Shown piece after piece: positions 9,744-19,579 of a DNA stretch of 39,696 bases. The position numbers and the translations under genes were made by a program. The first letter of the stretch is position 1. The number at the start of each line of letters is the position of its first letter. Below the pieces are notes generated by a model. That model was not told the origin of the DNA and made no database searches. It saw nothing but the letters and a program-made list of their open reading frames with translations. The stretch is taken from the NCBI GenBank assembly GCA_028817405.1, contig JAPPPS010000098.1, positions 1 to 39,696 on the forward strand, in the 5' to 3' direction. Source of the DNA: Gammaproteobacteria bacterium (GTDB taxonomy: Bacteria; Pseudomonadota; Gammaproteobacteria; Arenicellales; Poriferihabitantaceae).

Positions 9744-10052
9744 GGAAAATCAATGTCGGGTGGAGAGCGGATGAAGGGCGGATAGAGCGCGGATAAAACC
9801 CATCGCGCGCGTGGAATCAATCGAGAACGCGCGACGGCCGGATGCGACGGCCGGCTGCGACGCGCGCGATGATTCGGTCGCTGATTCGGTCGCCGACGGT
9901 TTGCCGGCCCGCGCCAAGCATACCCGCAACCGTCGCCGCGCGCAACGATTCCGGCCGCCCGCCATGCTACACTTCGCGCCATAAACCGCCGCGAGCCATC
10001 CCCGCCGCATCCCCGCCGCTGTCGCCATCGCCGCCTTTATCGGCCCGCCGCC
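9744..10052. other. Divergent intergenic region between tatD and parC
   Basis: A 309-base gap between two genes read outward from it. It holds a direct repeat (GATTCGGTCGC twice, about 9871-9892) and a candidate parC promoter near 9965. No small gene with a convincing ribosome site was seen. Confidence 0.5.
9965..9973 (+). promoter_or_regulatory. Candidate extended -10 promoter for parC
   Basis: TGCTACACT is an extended -10 (TGnTAnnnT). A clear -35 at the expected distance is absent, which extended -10 promoters tolerate. Transcription would start near 9980, about 70 bases before the parC ATG. Called by eye. Confidence 0.42.
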
Positions 10053-12338
10053 ATGCCCAAATCCCCGACTCAAACTCAAACCGATTTGCACGGCGGCGGA
10101 ATGCCGCTGGAGCGGTTGCCGCTGGCCGACTTCACCGAGCGCGCGTATCTGCACTACTCGATGTATGTCATCCTCGACCGCGCGCTGCCGAAAATCGCCG
10201 ACGGCCTGAAACCGGTGCAGCGGCGCATCGTGTATGCGATGTCGGATTTGGGATTGCACGCCGCCGCCAAGTTCAAAAAATCGGCGCGCACCGTCGGCGA
10301 TGTGTTAGGCAAATTCCACCCGCACGGCGACACCGCCTGCTACGAAGCGATGGTGCTGATGGCGCAGGCGTTCAGTTACCGCTACCCGCTCGTCGACGGC
10401 CAGGGCAACTGGGGCAGCCAGGACGACCCCAAATCATTCGCCGCCATGCGCTACACCGAGGCGCGCCTGACCGCATACGCGCAGATGCTGCTGGAAGAAC
10501 TCGGCCAAGGCACGGTCGACTGGGCGGCGAACTTCGACGGTACTTTGCAGGAGCCGCAAACCTTGCCGGCGCGCCTGCCGAATGTCCTCCTGAACGGCGC
10601 CTCCGGCATCGCCGTGGGCATGGCAACCGACATCCCGCCGCACAACCTGCGCGAAGTGGTCACCGCCTGCGTGCGCTTGCTGGAGGAGCCGAACGCGGAT
10701 TTGGACGCGCTGTGCGAACACATCCAAGGCCCCGACTTCCCCACCGCCGCGGAAATTATCACCCCGCGCGCCGAGATGCGCGCGATTTACCGCAGCGGCA
10801 ACGGCTCGTTGCGCCAGCGCGCGGTGTGGCGCAAAGAGGGCGGCGTCATCGTCATCGACGCGCTGCCGTACCAAGTGTCCGGGGCGCGCGTGCAGGAGCA
10901 GGTGGCGGCGCAGATGAACGCCAAGAAACTGCCGTTCGTGAGCGACTTGCGCGACGAATCCGACCACGAAAACCCCACCCGCTTGGTGCTGGAATTGCGC
11001 TCCAACCGAGTCGACGCCGAGGCGCTGATGGGCCACTTATTCGCCACCACCGACTTGGAGCGCAGTTACCGCGTCAACCTCAACATGATTGGTTTGGACG
11101 GCCGGCCCGCGGTGTTCGATTTGCGTACACTGTTGGTACAGTGGCTGGAGTTCCGCGTCGCCACGGTGACCCGGCGGCTGAAGTTTCGCCTCGACAAAGT
11201 GAGCGAGCGGTTGCACATCCTCGACGGTTTGCTCCTCGCGTTTTTGAATCTGGACGAAGTGATTCGCATCATCCGCAACGAAGAGCGGCCGAAGCCGGCG
11301 TTGATGGCGCGGTTCGAGTTGGACGCGGTACAAGCCGACGCCATTCTCGACACCAAGTTGCGCCACTTGGCGAAGTTGGAGGAAATGAAAATCCGCGACG
11401 AACAAGCGGCGTTGGCGAAGGAGAAAAAAACCCTGGCCGGGCAGTTGAAGTCGCGCAAAAAACTCAACGCCTTAGTGCGCGACGAGTTGTTGGCGGACGC
11501 GGAAAAATACGGCGATGCGCGCAGGTCGCCGTTGGCGATGCGCGAAGCGGCGCGGGCCATGGAAGCGCATGACCTAACGCCGAACGAAGCGCTCACGGTG
11601 ATTCTGTCGCGCCAAGGCTGGGTGCGCGCGGCCAAGGGCCATGAAGTCGACGCGGCCGCGTTGCCGTGCAAAGCCGGCGACGAATTCCTGTGCGCGGCGC
11701 GCGGCAAAAGCAACGATTTGTTGACCGCCATCGATTCCACCGGCCGCGCTTATTCGTTGACGCCGCACACCTTGCCCTCGGCGCGCGGTTTCGGCGAGCC
11801 GCTGAGCAGTAGTTTCAACCCGCAGGCCGGCGCGGTTTTTTGCGGCCTACTGTTCGGCGGCGGCGACCATGAGTTTCTGCTGTGCAGCGACGCCGGCTAT
11901 GGTTTTGTCGCGCGATTGGGCGACTTGCAAACCCGCAACAAAGCCGGCAAGGCCGCGATGCGCGTCGCATCGGGTGGGCGCGTGCTGCTGCCGCAGCGGG
12001 TGTTCGACTTCGAGGACGACTGGGTCGGCGTCATCACCTCGGCCGGCCGCCTGCTGGTTTTCACCGTCGGCGAGTTGCCGCGCTTGGCAAAAGGCAAAGG
12101 GGTTAAACTCATCAACTTGCCCAAGGCGAAAGCCGGCGATGAACCGGAACGCGCCATCGCGCTGACGGTGTTCCGCGAAGGCGAGGCGCTGCGCATCACC
12201 ACGCAAGGCGGAAAATCGCGCGTCCTGAAACCCGGCGGCGACGACTTCGACCACTATGTCGGCAACCGCGCGCAGCGCGGCCGCTTCCTGCCGAAGAACT
12301 ACCGCAAGGCGCAATCCATCGCCGCGCTTTCCAAATAA
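10053..12338 (+). CDS. parC: DNA topoisomerase IV subunit A
   Basis: Breakage-reunion subunit of topoisomerase IV, 761 residues, which decatenates daughter chromosomes with ParE. The winged-helix core is clear: [19 protein letters not shown], then the quinolone region [15 protein letters not shown] and the catalytic [10 protein letters not shown] with Tyr134. Length fits ParC rather than GyrA. The C-terminal part lacks GyrA boxes in the usual form (motifs such as [13 protein letters not shown]-type blade endings appear). The position of E. coli Ser80 is Thr94 here and Glu84 is kept as Glu98. parE is not in the window. purC follows 38 bases downstream on the same strand. Confidence 0.96.
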   Translation: MPKSPTQTQTDLHGGGMPLERLPLADFTERAYLHYSMYVILDRALPKIADGLKPVQRRIVYAMSDLGLHAAAKFKKSARTVGDVLGKFHPHGDTACYEAMVLMAQAFSYRYPLVDGQGNWGSQDDPKSFAAMRYTEARLTAYAQMLLEELGQGTVDWAANFDGTLQEPQTLPARLPNVLLNGASGIAVGMATDIPPHNLREVVTACVRLLEEPNADLDALCEHIQGPDFPTAAEIITPRAEMRAIYRSGNGSLRQRAVWRKEGGVIVIDALPYQVSGARVQEQVAAQMNAKKLPFVSDLRDESDHENPTRLVLELRSNRVDAEALMGHLFATTDLERSYRVNLNMIGLDGRPAVFDLRTLLVQWLEFRVATVTRRLKFRLDKVSERLHILDGLLLAFLNLDEVIRIIRNEERPKPALMARFELDAVQADAILDTKLRHLAKLEEMKIRDEQAALAKEKKTLAGQLKSRKKLNALVRDELLADAEKYGDARRSPLAMREAARAMEAHDLTPNEALTVILSRQGWVRAAKGHEVDAAALPCKAGDEFLCAARGKSNDLLTAIDSTGRAYSLTPHTLPSARGFGEPLSSSFNPQAGAVFCGLLFGGGDHEFLLCSDAGYGFVARLGDLQTRNKAGKAAMRVASGGRVLLPQRVFDFEDDWVGVITSAGRLLVFTVGELPRLAKGKGVKLINLPKAKAGDEPERAIALTVFREGEALRITTQGGKSRVLKPGGDDFDHYVGNRAQRGRFLPKNYRKAQSIAALSK

Positions 12339-12376
12339 TCTTCCAAACCGTCAACCACATCACCGGTACCGCCGCC

Positions 12377-13264
12377 ATGTCTCAAGCGTTGTTTGAATCC
12401 GAACTGCCGCAGTTTGAACTGTTGAACCGCGGCAAAGTGCGCGACATCTACGCGCTCGACGATGCGCGCATGCTCATCGTCACCAGCGACCGCATCTCCG
12501 CTTTCGATGTCGTATTGCCGCAGGCGATTCCCGGCAAAGGCGAAGTGCTGACGCGAGTCGCCAACTTCTGGTTCGCGCGCACCGCATCGCTGTTGCCGAA
12601 TCACTTGAGCGGTGTGGCGTTGGCGGAAGTCGTCACCGACCCGGCGCAACGCGCGCAACTCGGCGACCGCGCGGTGGTGGTGAAGCGTCTGCAACCGCTG
12701 CCGGTCGAGGCGATTGTGCGCGGCTACATCATCGGCTCCGGCTGGAAGGACTACCAGAACACCGGCGCGCTGTGCGGGGTGAAGTTGCCGGAGAATCTTA
12801 AGCAGGCGGAGCAGTTGCCCGAGGCGATTTATACCCCGTCGACCAAAGCCGAAGCCGGCGAACACGATGAGAACATCAGTTTCGATGCGACCGTGGAGTT
12901 GCTCGGCGCGGACTTGGCGGCACAAGTGCGCGACTTGAGTTTGCAAATCTACACCGACGCGGCCGAATATGCCCGCGCGCGCGGCATCATCATCGCCGAC
13001 ACCAAGTTCGAGTTCGGCCGCGACGCCGACGGCAAACTGCATTTAATCGACGAAGTCCTGACCCCGGACTCATCGCGCTTCTGGCCCGCTGACCAATACC
13101 AACCCGGCCGCAGCCCGCCGAGTTACGACAAACAATTCGTGCGCGATTACCTGGAGACCCTGGCCTGGAACAAAACCCCCCCGGCCCCCGACCTCCCCCC
13201 CGAAATCATCACCCGCACCGCCGAAAAATACGCCCTCGCCGAGCGGGTGCTGACGCAAACCTGA
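12377..13264 (+). CDS. purC: Phosphoribosylaminoimidazole-succinocarboxamide synthase
   Basis: SAICAR synthetase, which joins CAIR and aspartate using ATP in purine synthesis. Its 295 residues correspond to the longer form of the family rather than the roughly 237-residue E. coli form. Motifs seen are [48 protein letters not shown] and DTKFEFGRD, and near the end [12 protein letters not shown]. It begins 38 bases after parC and may be cotranscribed. A strong palindrome lies about 20 bases after its stop. Confidence 0.96.
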   Translation: MSQALFESELPQFELLNRGKVRDIYALDDARMLIVTSDRISAFDVVLPQAIPGKGEVLTRVANFWFARTASLLPNHLSGVALAEVVTDPAQRAQLGDRAVVVKRLQPLPVEAIVRGYIIGSGWKDYQNTGALCGVKLPENLKQAEQLPEAIYTPSTKAEAGEHDENISFDATVELLGADLAAQVRDLSLQIYTDAAEYARARGIIIADTKFEFGRDADGKLHLIDEVLTPDSSRFWPADQYQPGRSPPSYDKQFVRDYLETLAWNKTPPAPDLPPEIITRTAEKYALAERVLTQT

Positions 13265-13542
13265 CCGGCGCACAGCGCCGCAATTCCTGTTTGGAAACAG
13301 GAATCCAGATGCCACGGATGGCAAATTCACCGACTCGATGATGCGAGTTTGAATCGCCAACCGTTCCTCACTCGTCACGCCCGCAGGTTTTTAAGCGGGC
13401 GTCCAGCGTCGTTGCTTTTTGTTTGCTTGCTCGCCGGGGTAATTAAAGACTCTGGATTCCGTATCGGTGAGGAATAGTGGCGCTACGCTTCCTTATTCCT
13501 CTACCGCACGGAATGACGGCCCCTCGCACTGTCACGCCTGCG
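13265..13542. repeat. Intergenic cluster of palindromic repeat units after purC
   Basis: This 278-base gap between convergent purC and the restriction-modification gene is mostly repeat-like. It contains a 10-bp palindrome (ATTCCTGTTT/AAACAGGAAT, 13283-13304) followed by CCAGA, a CGCCCGC/GCGGGCG hairpin (13378-13401), and the segment CCGCACGGAATGACGGCCCC (from 13504) that also occurs at 22727. The GGAATCCAG and GGAATGACGG words recall the widespread GTCATTCC-stem-GGAATCCAG dispersed palindromes. The last unit touches the restriction gene's stop codon. Confidence 0.6.
13283..13304 (+). terminator. Possible purC transcript-end hairpin
   Basis: Ten-base perfect arms with a 2-base spacer, 18 bases past the purC stop. 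No T-tract follows, so this may be only a repeat-element stem rather than a true intrinsic terminator. Confidence 0.35.
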
Positions 13543-16500
13543 TTATGCAACCGCATCGATTTGTTTCATTACTTTTGCGGTCTCAACCAGCGCGACAATG
13601 ATTTGCTGGTAGTGGTGGATTTCATCCGGGGTCAGCGCGCGGGATTTGCGGTCTTTGAGATACTTTTGCGCGGGTTGGTAGCCGCCGATGTAGAACGCCC
13701 AGGCGGCCGGCGGGACATCGCCGAAGTATTGGGTGGCGTTGATGCGCGCTTTGCCGGCTTCGAATTTGACGGTGGTGACGGTGTTGTCGCCGGGCTCCGG
13801 ATAGGTGGTGATTAAGCGGTTTAACTTTTCGCTTTCCATGAGATGCAACGCGCGCAACTCGGCGCCGAGTTTGGCGAGGGCGCGGAATTGTTTGCGGTCG
13901 CGGGGAAACGGTACGCGGGGGAAGTCGATTTTCAGGAATTCGCGGAATTTTTTGCGGTAGGTTGGGCTGTGAAGAACGGCGTAGATGTAGTCGAGCAAAT
14001 CCAGCGGCGCGAAGGTGCCGGTGTCTTCGGTTTTTTCGGGCGTGAATTTCATGCCGAGTTTGGCGGCGATTTGTTGAACGATGTCGGCGTTCAAGTTTGG
14101 TTTGCGCGCCACTTCATCGCCGATGTTTTCCTGTTTTTCATCGGGATAAACATAGAGCGGGGCCGAATATTCCCCTCCCTGCATCCCGGGACGGGACCAA
14201 CTCCGTGATTCCGAAATATGTTCGGTAACGAAGACCGGGGCGGACCTTTCTTCGACGTCACCCCTTTTGTATATCAGCCCGACATTCTCACCCGAGAAAA
14301 AATGCCGCATAAGTTTCTCTCTGCCCCAGTCAATCATATCGGGGGTGTAATACACATACCTGTTATCGAAAGGACGGTAGGCGATGGTTTTCACCATATC
14401 GCCGTGCGAGTAATCTTTGATGTTGTTCCTTGCCACGGACAATTTCCAACCTCTGGTATCTCCGGGAGGGTACTGACTACGAGAAGTCACCCCGAAATAC
14501 TTTTCCCGCACGGCTTGGTCGGATTGCCCTGCATCAGAAAAATCCTTGATTCTATTAACCAAGCACTCTTTATCCATGTCAATGACGAGACTGTCTCTTG
14601 CGGTCACGATACCGCTCACATTAACCGGACTTAAATCGGCAACTGAAAATCCCTTTTCATATTCATCGATTGCGCCAAAATCTTTCGGCACAAAGAAATA
14701 ATACGGCGCAACCGCCGACAGTTTTTCATACCCAACCTCATGGAATTCATGATTCCACAGAAATTCATATTTGCTTTCGCGCTCACCGAACAAGTCGCAG
14801 TGAAACACTTCGCCCAAAGCGTTCTTTGCCTTTTTGCCGGTCTTGACAAAAATACTGATGGAAACACCCTGCATAATGTCGAAAACATTCTTGTCCGGTG
14901 AACCGTCCGGCGATTTTTCTTTTTTCTTCGCATTGCCGTGCAAATCCAGAACAAAGATTTTGTCGAAACTGCGTAGCAGATGCCAACGCATTCCACGAAA
15001 AGTTACATTGTCGAGAAAACTGTGATTGCTGATATAGGCAAGAACACCTTCATCGACGCGGTCGATATAATGCTGGCCATAGCGAATGAATTTCACATAG
15101 TCGTCATCCAGCCAGTGCTTTCTCTCGCCGAAATGCTCGCCGTCGACATGTTTGTATTCCTCGATTAAGGATTTAATCCATTTGCCTTTATTTTGCGAAA
15201 TGGCGCTGTACGGCGGATTCCCCATCACCACCATCACCGGCGTGTCGCGCTTGACTTTTTCCGCCCCCTTGGCTTCATTCACCAACCACTGCGCAAACGG
15301 AATCTCCTTGGTTTCGCCCGCGCCGGCGCGGTTTTCCAGCGAGTCGGTGAGAAAAACCTGCAGCCGCTGACCGGCGCGCAACTTGCACTCGGTGTCGTTC
15401 AGTATCATCTCCAACTTGACATGCGCCATCGCATACGACGCCATCAAAATCTCAAACCCATGCAGGCGCGGAATCAAATCATCGCGCGCATAGTCGGGCC
15501 AAACACCGTGCTGGCCGCGAAAACTCGCGTGAATAAACTTTACGATGTCGGCGAGGAAGGTGCCGGTGCCGGCCGCGGGGTCGAGGATTTGCACGCGGTG
15601 CACGGCTTTGCCGCCCACGCTGATTTTTGCGCTGTCGGCCAGGCCGCGCCGCAAACCGAACTCGCTTTTTAACACCGCATCCACCGCGCGCACGATGAAG
15701 TTCACCACCGGCTCCGGCGTATACCAAACGCCGCGACTCTTGCGCAGTTTGGAATCGTACGCGCCGAGAAAGGTCTCGTAAAAATGCAGGAACGGGTCGT
15801 TCTGCTGGGTGGCGCGGCCGTAGTCCTTCATCAACTCATGCACTTCCGATGCGCGAAAGATGTCAGCCAAGTCGTCGACAATCCACCGAATGCGCGAGTC
15901 CAATTCATAACCGGCGATGTGCTGAAATAATTTGCGCAAGAACGGGTTGCTCTTGGGGATTAATTCGGCCGCTTCTTGACGGGTGAAGGTGGCGGGCGTG
16001 GGGTCGTGCAGGCGCGCGGCGAACATGCCGTAGGCGACGGTCTGGGCGTAGATGCCGGCAAATTCGGCCGGCTTGATGTCGGCGATTAAGGTTTCGCGGA
16101 AACCTTTGAGTTGATTCTTTAACTCGCTGTCTTCGGCGCTTAAGTTTTGCGCTTTTTCATCGGCGGCGAGAGCCTCGGCGATGTTCTGCGCGAGGAGTTT
16201 GGCTTTGTCGGCCATGCGCCCGGCAAGGTCGGCGGCGGTGGTGATGGTCTGGCCTTGGTATGCGCCGAAGTTTGCGATGAGGTTTTCGAAGTGGGTGAAG
16301 TTTTGCGGCCGGGGTTTGATTTTTCCGTTGTGCAATTCGGCGATGGCGACGGTGGCGACGGGTTTGGTTTCGGCGTTGCGGTGGAAGCGGAATTCCAGAT
16401 AGTTGGTGAAGATTAAGTTGTCGAGCGATTGGAGATAGCGGTTGAATTGGTCGCGGAAAGTTTTGTCGTCGAGGGATTTGTCGATGTTCTTCGCCTCGAT

Positions 16501-16710
16501 GTAGCCGAGCGGGATTTGGTTGCGCTTCAAAACATAATCCGGCGCGCCGCCTTCCATAATCCGGCCGGGTTCGTTGGTGATGTCCACGCCGGGCAGGTGC
16601 GCCTGCAGCAGTTTCTGCAGCGCGCCGCGGAAACTATGCTCGGTGAATTCGCCGCCGCTTTGAATGGCGGCGGTTTCCTTGAGGTAGGTGCGGATGGCGG
16701 ACGGGGACAT
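13543..16710 (-). CDS. Single-chain restriction-modification enzyme (Type IIG/ISP-like), copy 1
   Basis: A 1055-residue fusion that should both methylate adenine and cut DNA. The N-terminal nuclease has the PD-(D/E)XK pattern (PDY with Asp58, then EAK with Glu72 and Lys74). A helical coupler leads to the N6-adenine methylase: motif I DPAAGTGTF from Asp377 and motif IV NPPY at 498-501. The last 450 or so residues should be target recognition, ending in a conserved segment (APLDLLDYIYAVLHSP, KKFREFLKIDFPR, DEIHHYQQIIVAL). The helicase of true Type ISP enzymes (LlaGI, LlaBIII) is missing. ATG at 16710 has no Shine-Dalgarno site but a -10 box six bases upstream. It is a close paralogue of the gene at 22943, in inverse orientation. 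Confidence 0.9.
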   Translation of the reverse strand: MSPSAIRTYLKETAAIQSGGEFTEHSFRGALQKLLQAHLPGVDITNEPGRIMEGGAPDYVLKRNQIPLGYIEAKNIDKSLDDKTFRDQFNRYLQSLDNLIFTNYLEFRFHRNAETKPVATVAIAELHNGKIKPRPQNFTHFENLIANFGAYQGQTITTAADLAGRMADKAKLLAQNIAEALAADEKAQNLSAEDSELKNQLKGFRETLIADIKPAEFAGIYAQTVAYGMFAARLHDPTPATFTRQEAAELIPKSNPFLRKLFQHIAGYELDSRIRWIVDDLADIFRASEVHELMKDYGRATQQNDPFLHFYETFLGAYDSKLRKSRGVWYTPEPVVNFIVRAVDAVLKSEFGLRRGLADSAKISVGGKAVHRVQILDPAAGTGTFLADIVKFIHASFRGQHGVWPDYARDDLIPRLHGFEILMASYAMAHVKLEMILNDTECKLRAGQRLQVFLTDSLENRAGAGETKEIPFAQWLVNEAKGAEKVKRDTPVMVVMGNPPYSAISQNKGKWIKSLIEEYKHVDGEHFGERKHWLDDDYVKFIRYGQHYIDRVDEGVLAYISNHSFLDNVTFRGMRWHLLRSFDKIFVLDLHGNAKKKEKSPDGSPDKNVFDIMQGVSISIFVKTGKKAKNALGEVFHCDLFGERESKYEFLWNHEFHEVGYEKLSAVAPYYFFVPKDFGAIDEYEKGFSVADLSPVNVSGIVTARDSLVIDMDKECLVNRIKDFSDAGQSDQAVREKYFGVTSRSQYPPGDTRGWKLSVARNNIKDYSHGDMVKTIAYRPFDNRYVYYTPDMIDWGREKLMRHFFSGENVGLIYKRGDVEERSAPVFVTEHISESRSWSRPGMQGGEYSAPLYVYPDEKQENIGDEVARKPNLNADIVQQIAAKLGMKFTPEKTEDTGTFAPLDLLDYIYAVLHSPTYRKKFREFLKIDFPRVPFPRDRKQFRALAKLGAELRALHLMESEKLNRLITTYPEPGDNTVTTVKFEAGKARINATQYFGDVPPAAWAFYIGGYQPAQKYLKDRKSRALTPDEIHHYQQIIVALVETAKVMKQIDAVA
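16603..16672 (-). repeat. Exact 70-base inverted repeat, copy 1 (within nuclease domain)
   Basis: These 70 bases, read on the minus strand, are identical to 22981-23050 on the plus strand. Both encode the start of the PD-(D/E)XK region. Identity at synonymous positions over this length implies recent duplication or gene conversion. Confidence 0.9.
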
Positions 16711-16716
16711 GGGGAA

Positions 16717-16722
16717 AGTATA
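16717..16722 (-). promoter_or_regulatory. Leaderless-type -10 box of restriction-modification gene 1
   Basis: TATACT on the minus strand ends six bases before the ATG at 16710, so transcription would start at or next to the start codon. The 14-base word AATACCGCTATACT is identical upstream of the paralogue at 22923-22936, with the same six-base spacing. No convincing -35 is seen. Confidence 0.6.
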
Positions 16723-16839
16723 GCGGTATTCGGCGGCGCGGGTTTGGGAGCCGATTCAAGCGTTTGCGCTTTCCTATTGCCCGGAATTGCGGGTCGCGCC
16801 CTGTCAATTTATCAAGCGATAATTCCCAAACAAACAAAA

Positions 16840-17709
16840 TCAGCCGCCGAACCGGCCTAAGATGGGGGCCAACATTTTTACTTCTTCGCCTTGGCCGGGG
16901 TCGCCGGGGCGGCGGAGGCGTTGTTCGAGTTGGGCGCGGCCGGTGGCGGCGAGGTAGGGGCTTTGCGGGAAGTTCAGTTCCAGCACGCGGCGCGCGGCGG
17001 CGGATAATTCCGCCAAGCCCATCTCACGGTAGGTGAACGCCAGCAGCGCCAGCGCTTCCTCGACCACCGGCGTGGTCGGGTAGTTTTCCACGATGCCTTT
17101 GGCGCGCCCGACTACGGCCACGCGCGCCTCGCGCGAGAAGTAGTATGCGGCCACGGTCAATTCGTGACGCGCCAATGCATGATGCAAGCGGCGGGCGCGG
17201 GCGCGCGCATCGGCGGCGTATCGACTGTCGGGGAACAAGGTGTGGACATCGTTGAACGCGTCCAAGGCGTTGCGCGTGAGGCTGGCGTCGCGGTCGCTCA
17301 AGTCGTCGCGCCCGGTGAGGCGGCCGAACAGCGAGTCGTCCTCTTGGTAGTGCGCCAAACCTTTGATGTAGTAGGCGTAGTCGACCGCTTCGTGGGTCGG
17401 GTGCAACTTGATGAAACGGTCGGCCGCGGCCACCGCCTGGCCGGTGTCGTTGTTGCGGTAGTGCGCGTAAATGGTGTCGAGTTGCGCTTGCTCGGCGTGC
17501 GCGCCGTATGGGTACTTGGCCTCCAGTTCGCGCAGTTGTTCGACCGCGGTGCGCCAGTTCTTTTTGTCGAGGTTGTCGCGCGCTTCGGCGTACATCTCCT
17601 CGGCGCTGCGGTCGACTTCTTGCTTGGGTTTGAACGCCGCGCAGCCGGCGAGCATTGCGCCGGTTACGATTAAGACGATGAGACGGCCGGGGTTAAAAGT
17701 CGCTTTCAT
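16840..17709 (-). CDS. bamD: Outer membrane protein assembly factor BamD
   Basis: Lipoprotein of the BAM complex that inserts beta-barrel proteins into the outer membrane, 289 residues. The signal peptide ends in lipobox LAGC with Cys23. The body is TPR-like: AEEMYAEARDNLDKKNWRTA, ELEAKYPYGAHAEQAQLDTIYAHYR, HPTHEAVDYAYYIKGLAHYQ, TLFPDSRYAADA and EEALALLAFTYREMGL. The acidic-basic pattern and length fit BamD. A HlyU-family gene lies 12 bases upstream on the same strand, so they are probably cotranscribed. Confidence 0.94.
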   Translation of the reverse strand: MKATFNPGRLIVLIVTGAMLAGCAAFKPKQEVDRSAEEMYAEARDNLDKKNWRTAVEQLRELEAKYPYGAHAEQAQLDTIYAHYRNNDTGQAVAAADRFIKLHPTHEAVDYAYYIKGLAHYQEDDSLFGRLTGRDDLSDRDASLTRNALDAFNDVHTLFPDSRYAADARARARRLHHALARHELTVAAYYFSREARVAVVGRAKGIVENYPTTPVVEEALALLAFTYREMGLAELSAAARRVLELNFPQSPYLAATGRAQLEQRLRRPGDPGQGEEVKMLAPILGRFGG

Positions 17710-17721
17710 TCCGAAAAAACC

Positions 17722-18054
17722 TCATGAAAAGATGCTGTCGCCTTGCTGGTCAATCAGCATCTTGGCTTTGCTGACAATCAACGCGACCGCTTCGTCTTTG
17801 CCGGGCGAGGCGTCGGCGCGGATGAAGATGTGTTCGCGGGCCGCGCCGGCATCGTGACCGGCGGCAGCGTCGCCGTGTTTGCGAATCACCGCTTCGGTGG
17901 TCCATCCGCCGTTCTTCCGCCGCGGGCGCGGGTGGATGCTGAAACCGTTGTAATCCACGCCCGGCAATTCTTTGCCGGGCCTGGTTGCGCCGACGGTACC
18001 GCTACCGTCGCCGCCGCGGCCGCAGTTAAACCACTTGCATAAAAACTTTAACAT
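17722..18054 (-). CDS. HlyU-family small protein
   Basis: A 110-residue protein whose C-terminal two thirds match the HlyU domain family of small proteobacterial proteins: YNGFSIHPRPRRKNGGWTTEA, then EHIFIRADASPGKDEA and KAKMLIDQQGDSIF, whose last words are highly characteristic. The annotation HlyU-family transcriptional regulator is common, but this family differs from the ArsR-fold HlyU of Vibrio and its role is not firmly known. The N-terminus (FLCKWFNCGRGGDGSG) includes a Gly/Asp patch coded by a repeat-like stretch. ATG at 18054 has GGAG upstream. It is placed between sthA and bamD on the same strand. Confidence 0.82.
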   Translation of the reverse strand: MLKFLCKWFNCGRGGDGSGTVGATRPGKELPGVDYNGFSIHPRPRRKNGGWTTEAVIRKHGDAAAGHDAGAAREHIFIRADASPGKDEAVALIVSKAKMLIDQQGDSIFS

Positions 18055-18085
18055 ATCGAACTCCGCGGCGAACCGTCAGTTGCGG

Positions 18086-19579
18086 TTAACTCTCCAGCGC
18101 CACCATGCGGTTATGCGCATACAGCGCGGCGACTTTATACGCTTCGGCAAGGGTCGGATAGTTGAACGCGTTCTCAAGAAAATAATCCAGCGTGCCTTTC
18201 AAAGTCAGCACCGCCTGGCCGATGTGAATCAATTCGGTCGCGCCTTCGCCGACGATATGCACGCCGAGCAAGCGCCGCGACTTGGTGGAAAAAATCGCTT
18301 TGATGACGCCGGAGTCCAAGCCCATGACTTTGCCGCGCGAAGTCTCGCGCAGCGGCGTGATGCCGACTTCGTACGGAATTTTGCGCGCGATGACTTCTTC
18401 CTCGGACATGCCGACGGTGGACATCTCCGGCACCGCGTAGATGCCGTACGGAAAATACGCCGGCGACTTGTGCACGGTCTCGCCGAGCGCGTGCAGCGCG
18501 GCGATGCGCCCCTGCTCCATCGAGGTCGAGGCCAGACTGGGGAAGCCGATGACATCGCCGGCCGCGTAGATGTGCGGCACCTTGGTTTGGAAAGTGTCGT
18601 TGACCGACAGGCGGCCGCGGTGGTCGACTTCAAGGCCGACACCGTCCAAGCCGAGTTCGGCCGTGGCCCCGACCCGGCCGGCCGCGAACAGCACCATGTC
18701 GGAAGCGAACGCGCGCCCGCTTTCCAAACGCACCACGCAGGTGGCGGCGCTTGAGTCGCCGCCGGAATTACCGTTGCCGGCGCCGTTGCCGCCGGTCGCC
18801 TTGGAATTGGAATTGGTTTTGGTTTTAGTTTTGGGTTTGACTTCGATGGACGCGACTTTCTGGCCGAACTGCAAACGCAAACCGGCGTCGACGATGTCGT
18901 GGCGGAAGTGCATGAGGATTTCCTTGTCGAGAAAGTCGAGCATGGTGTCGCGCGGCTCGATGAGGGTGACGGCGATGTCGAGGGCGTTGAAGATGGTTGC
19001 ATACTCGACGCCGACCACGCCGGCGCCGATGACCGTGATGGATCGCGGCAAGTATTGCATGCGCGTCACTTCGTCGCTGTCGATGACCGTGTCGCCGTTG
19101 AACGGCACATATTCGGGCCGGTAAGTGCGGGTGCCGACGGTGATGATGAAACGTTTGGCGCGCAGGTGGAGGGGGTCGCTTGCGGGAGCGCCGGCGCCGG
19201 GTTCGACTTCGATGGTCTCGGCGCCGGTGAAGCGTCCGTGGCCGCAGATGATGTCCACGCCGTTGCGCAGCAGTTGGTCTTCGAGAATGTCGACTTCGCG
19301 CTTCAAAGTCATGTTCAAGCGGCGCATTAAATCCGCGGCCGTGATGTCTTGTTTGACTCGGTAGGAGCGGCCGTAAAAACCGCGCTCGCGCCAGCCGGTC
19401 AGGTTGAGCACGGTCTCGCGCAGGGTTTTGCTGGGAATGGTGCCGGTGTGGACGCACACGCCGCCGACCTCGGACTTATCGTCCACGATGGCGACCTTGC
19501 GCCCCAACTTGGCGGCCTGGATGGCCGCGGTTTTGCCGGCCGGGCCGCTGCCGATGACGACGACTTCGTAGTTTTGCAT
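18086..19579 (-). CDS. sthA: Soluble pyridine nucleotide transhydrogenase
   Basis: FAD enzyme of 497 residues that moves reducing equivalents between NADPH and NAD+ in the cytoplasm. The FAD site is GSGPAGKTAAIQAA, and the second nucleotide site follows ITVIGAGVVGVEYA. At the redox position it reads CVHTGTIPSK: Cys42 is kept but the partner is Thr47. The missing second cysteine separates SthA from lipoamide dehydrogenase or glutathione reductase, as do LRETVLNLTGWRERGFYGR and the C-terminal IGQAVLTLKGTLDYFLENAFNYPTL-type segment. Residues about 247-281 are a low-complexity insert (KTKTKTNSNSKATGGNGAGN) not expected in the family. Confidence 0.93.
   Translation of the reverse strand: MQNYEVVVIGSGPAGKTAAIQAAKLGRKVAIVDDKSEVGGVCVHTGTIPSKTLRETVLNLTGWRERGFYGRSYRVKQDITAADLMRRLNMTLKREVDILEDQLLRNGVDIICGHGRFTGAETIEVEPGAGAPASDPLHLRAKRFIITVGTRTYRPEYVPFNGDTVIDSDEVTRMQYLPRSITVIGAGVVGVEYATIFNALDIAVTLIEPRDTMLDFLDKEILMHFRHDIVDAGLRLQFGQKVASIEVKPKTKTKTNSNSKATGGNGAGNGNSGGDSSAATCVVRLESGRAFASDMVLFAAGRVGATAELGLDGVGLEVDHRGRLSVNDTFQTKVPHIYAAGDVIGFPSLASTSMEQGRIAALHALGETVHKSPAYFPYGIYAVPEMSTVGMSEEEVIARKIPYEVGITPLRETSRGKVMGLDSGVIKAIFSTKSRRLLGVHIVGEGATELIHIGQAVLTLKGTLDYFLENAFNYPTLAEAYKVAALYAHNRMVALES

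Noticed and set aside
18086-19579. Lipoamide dehydrogenase or mercuric reductase
   Set aside because: Only one of the two redox cysteines is present (CVHTGT), as in SthA; no pyruvate dehydrogenase or mer genes are near.
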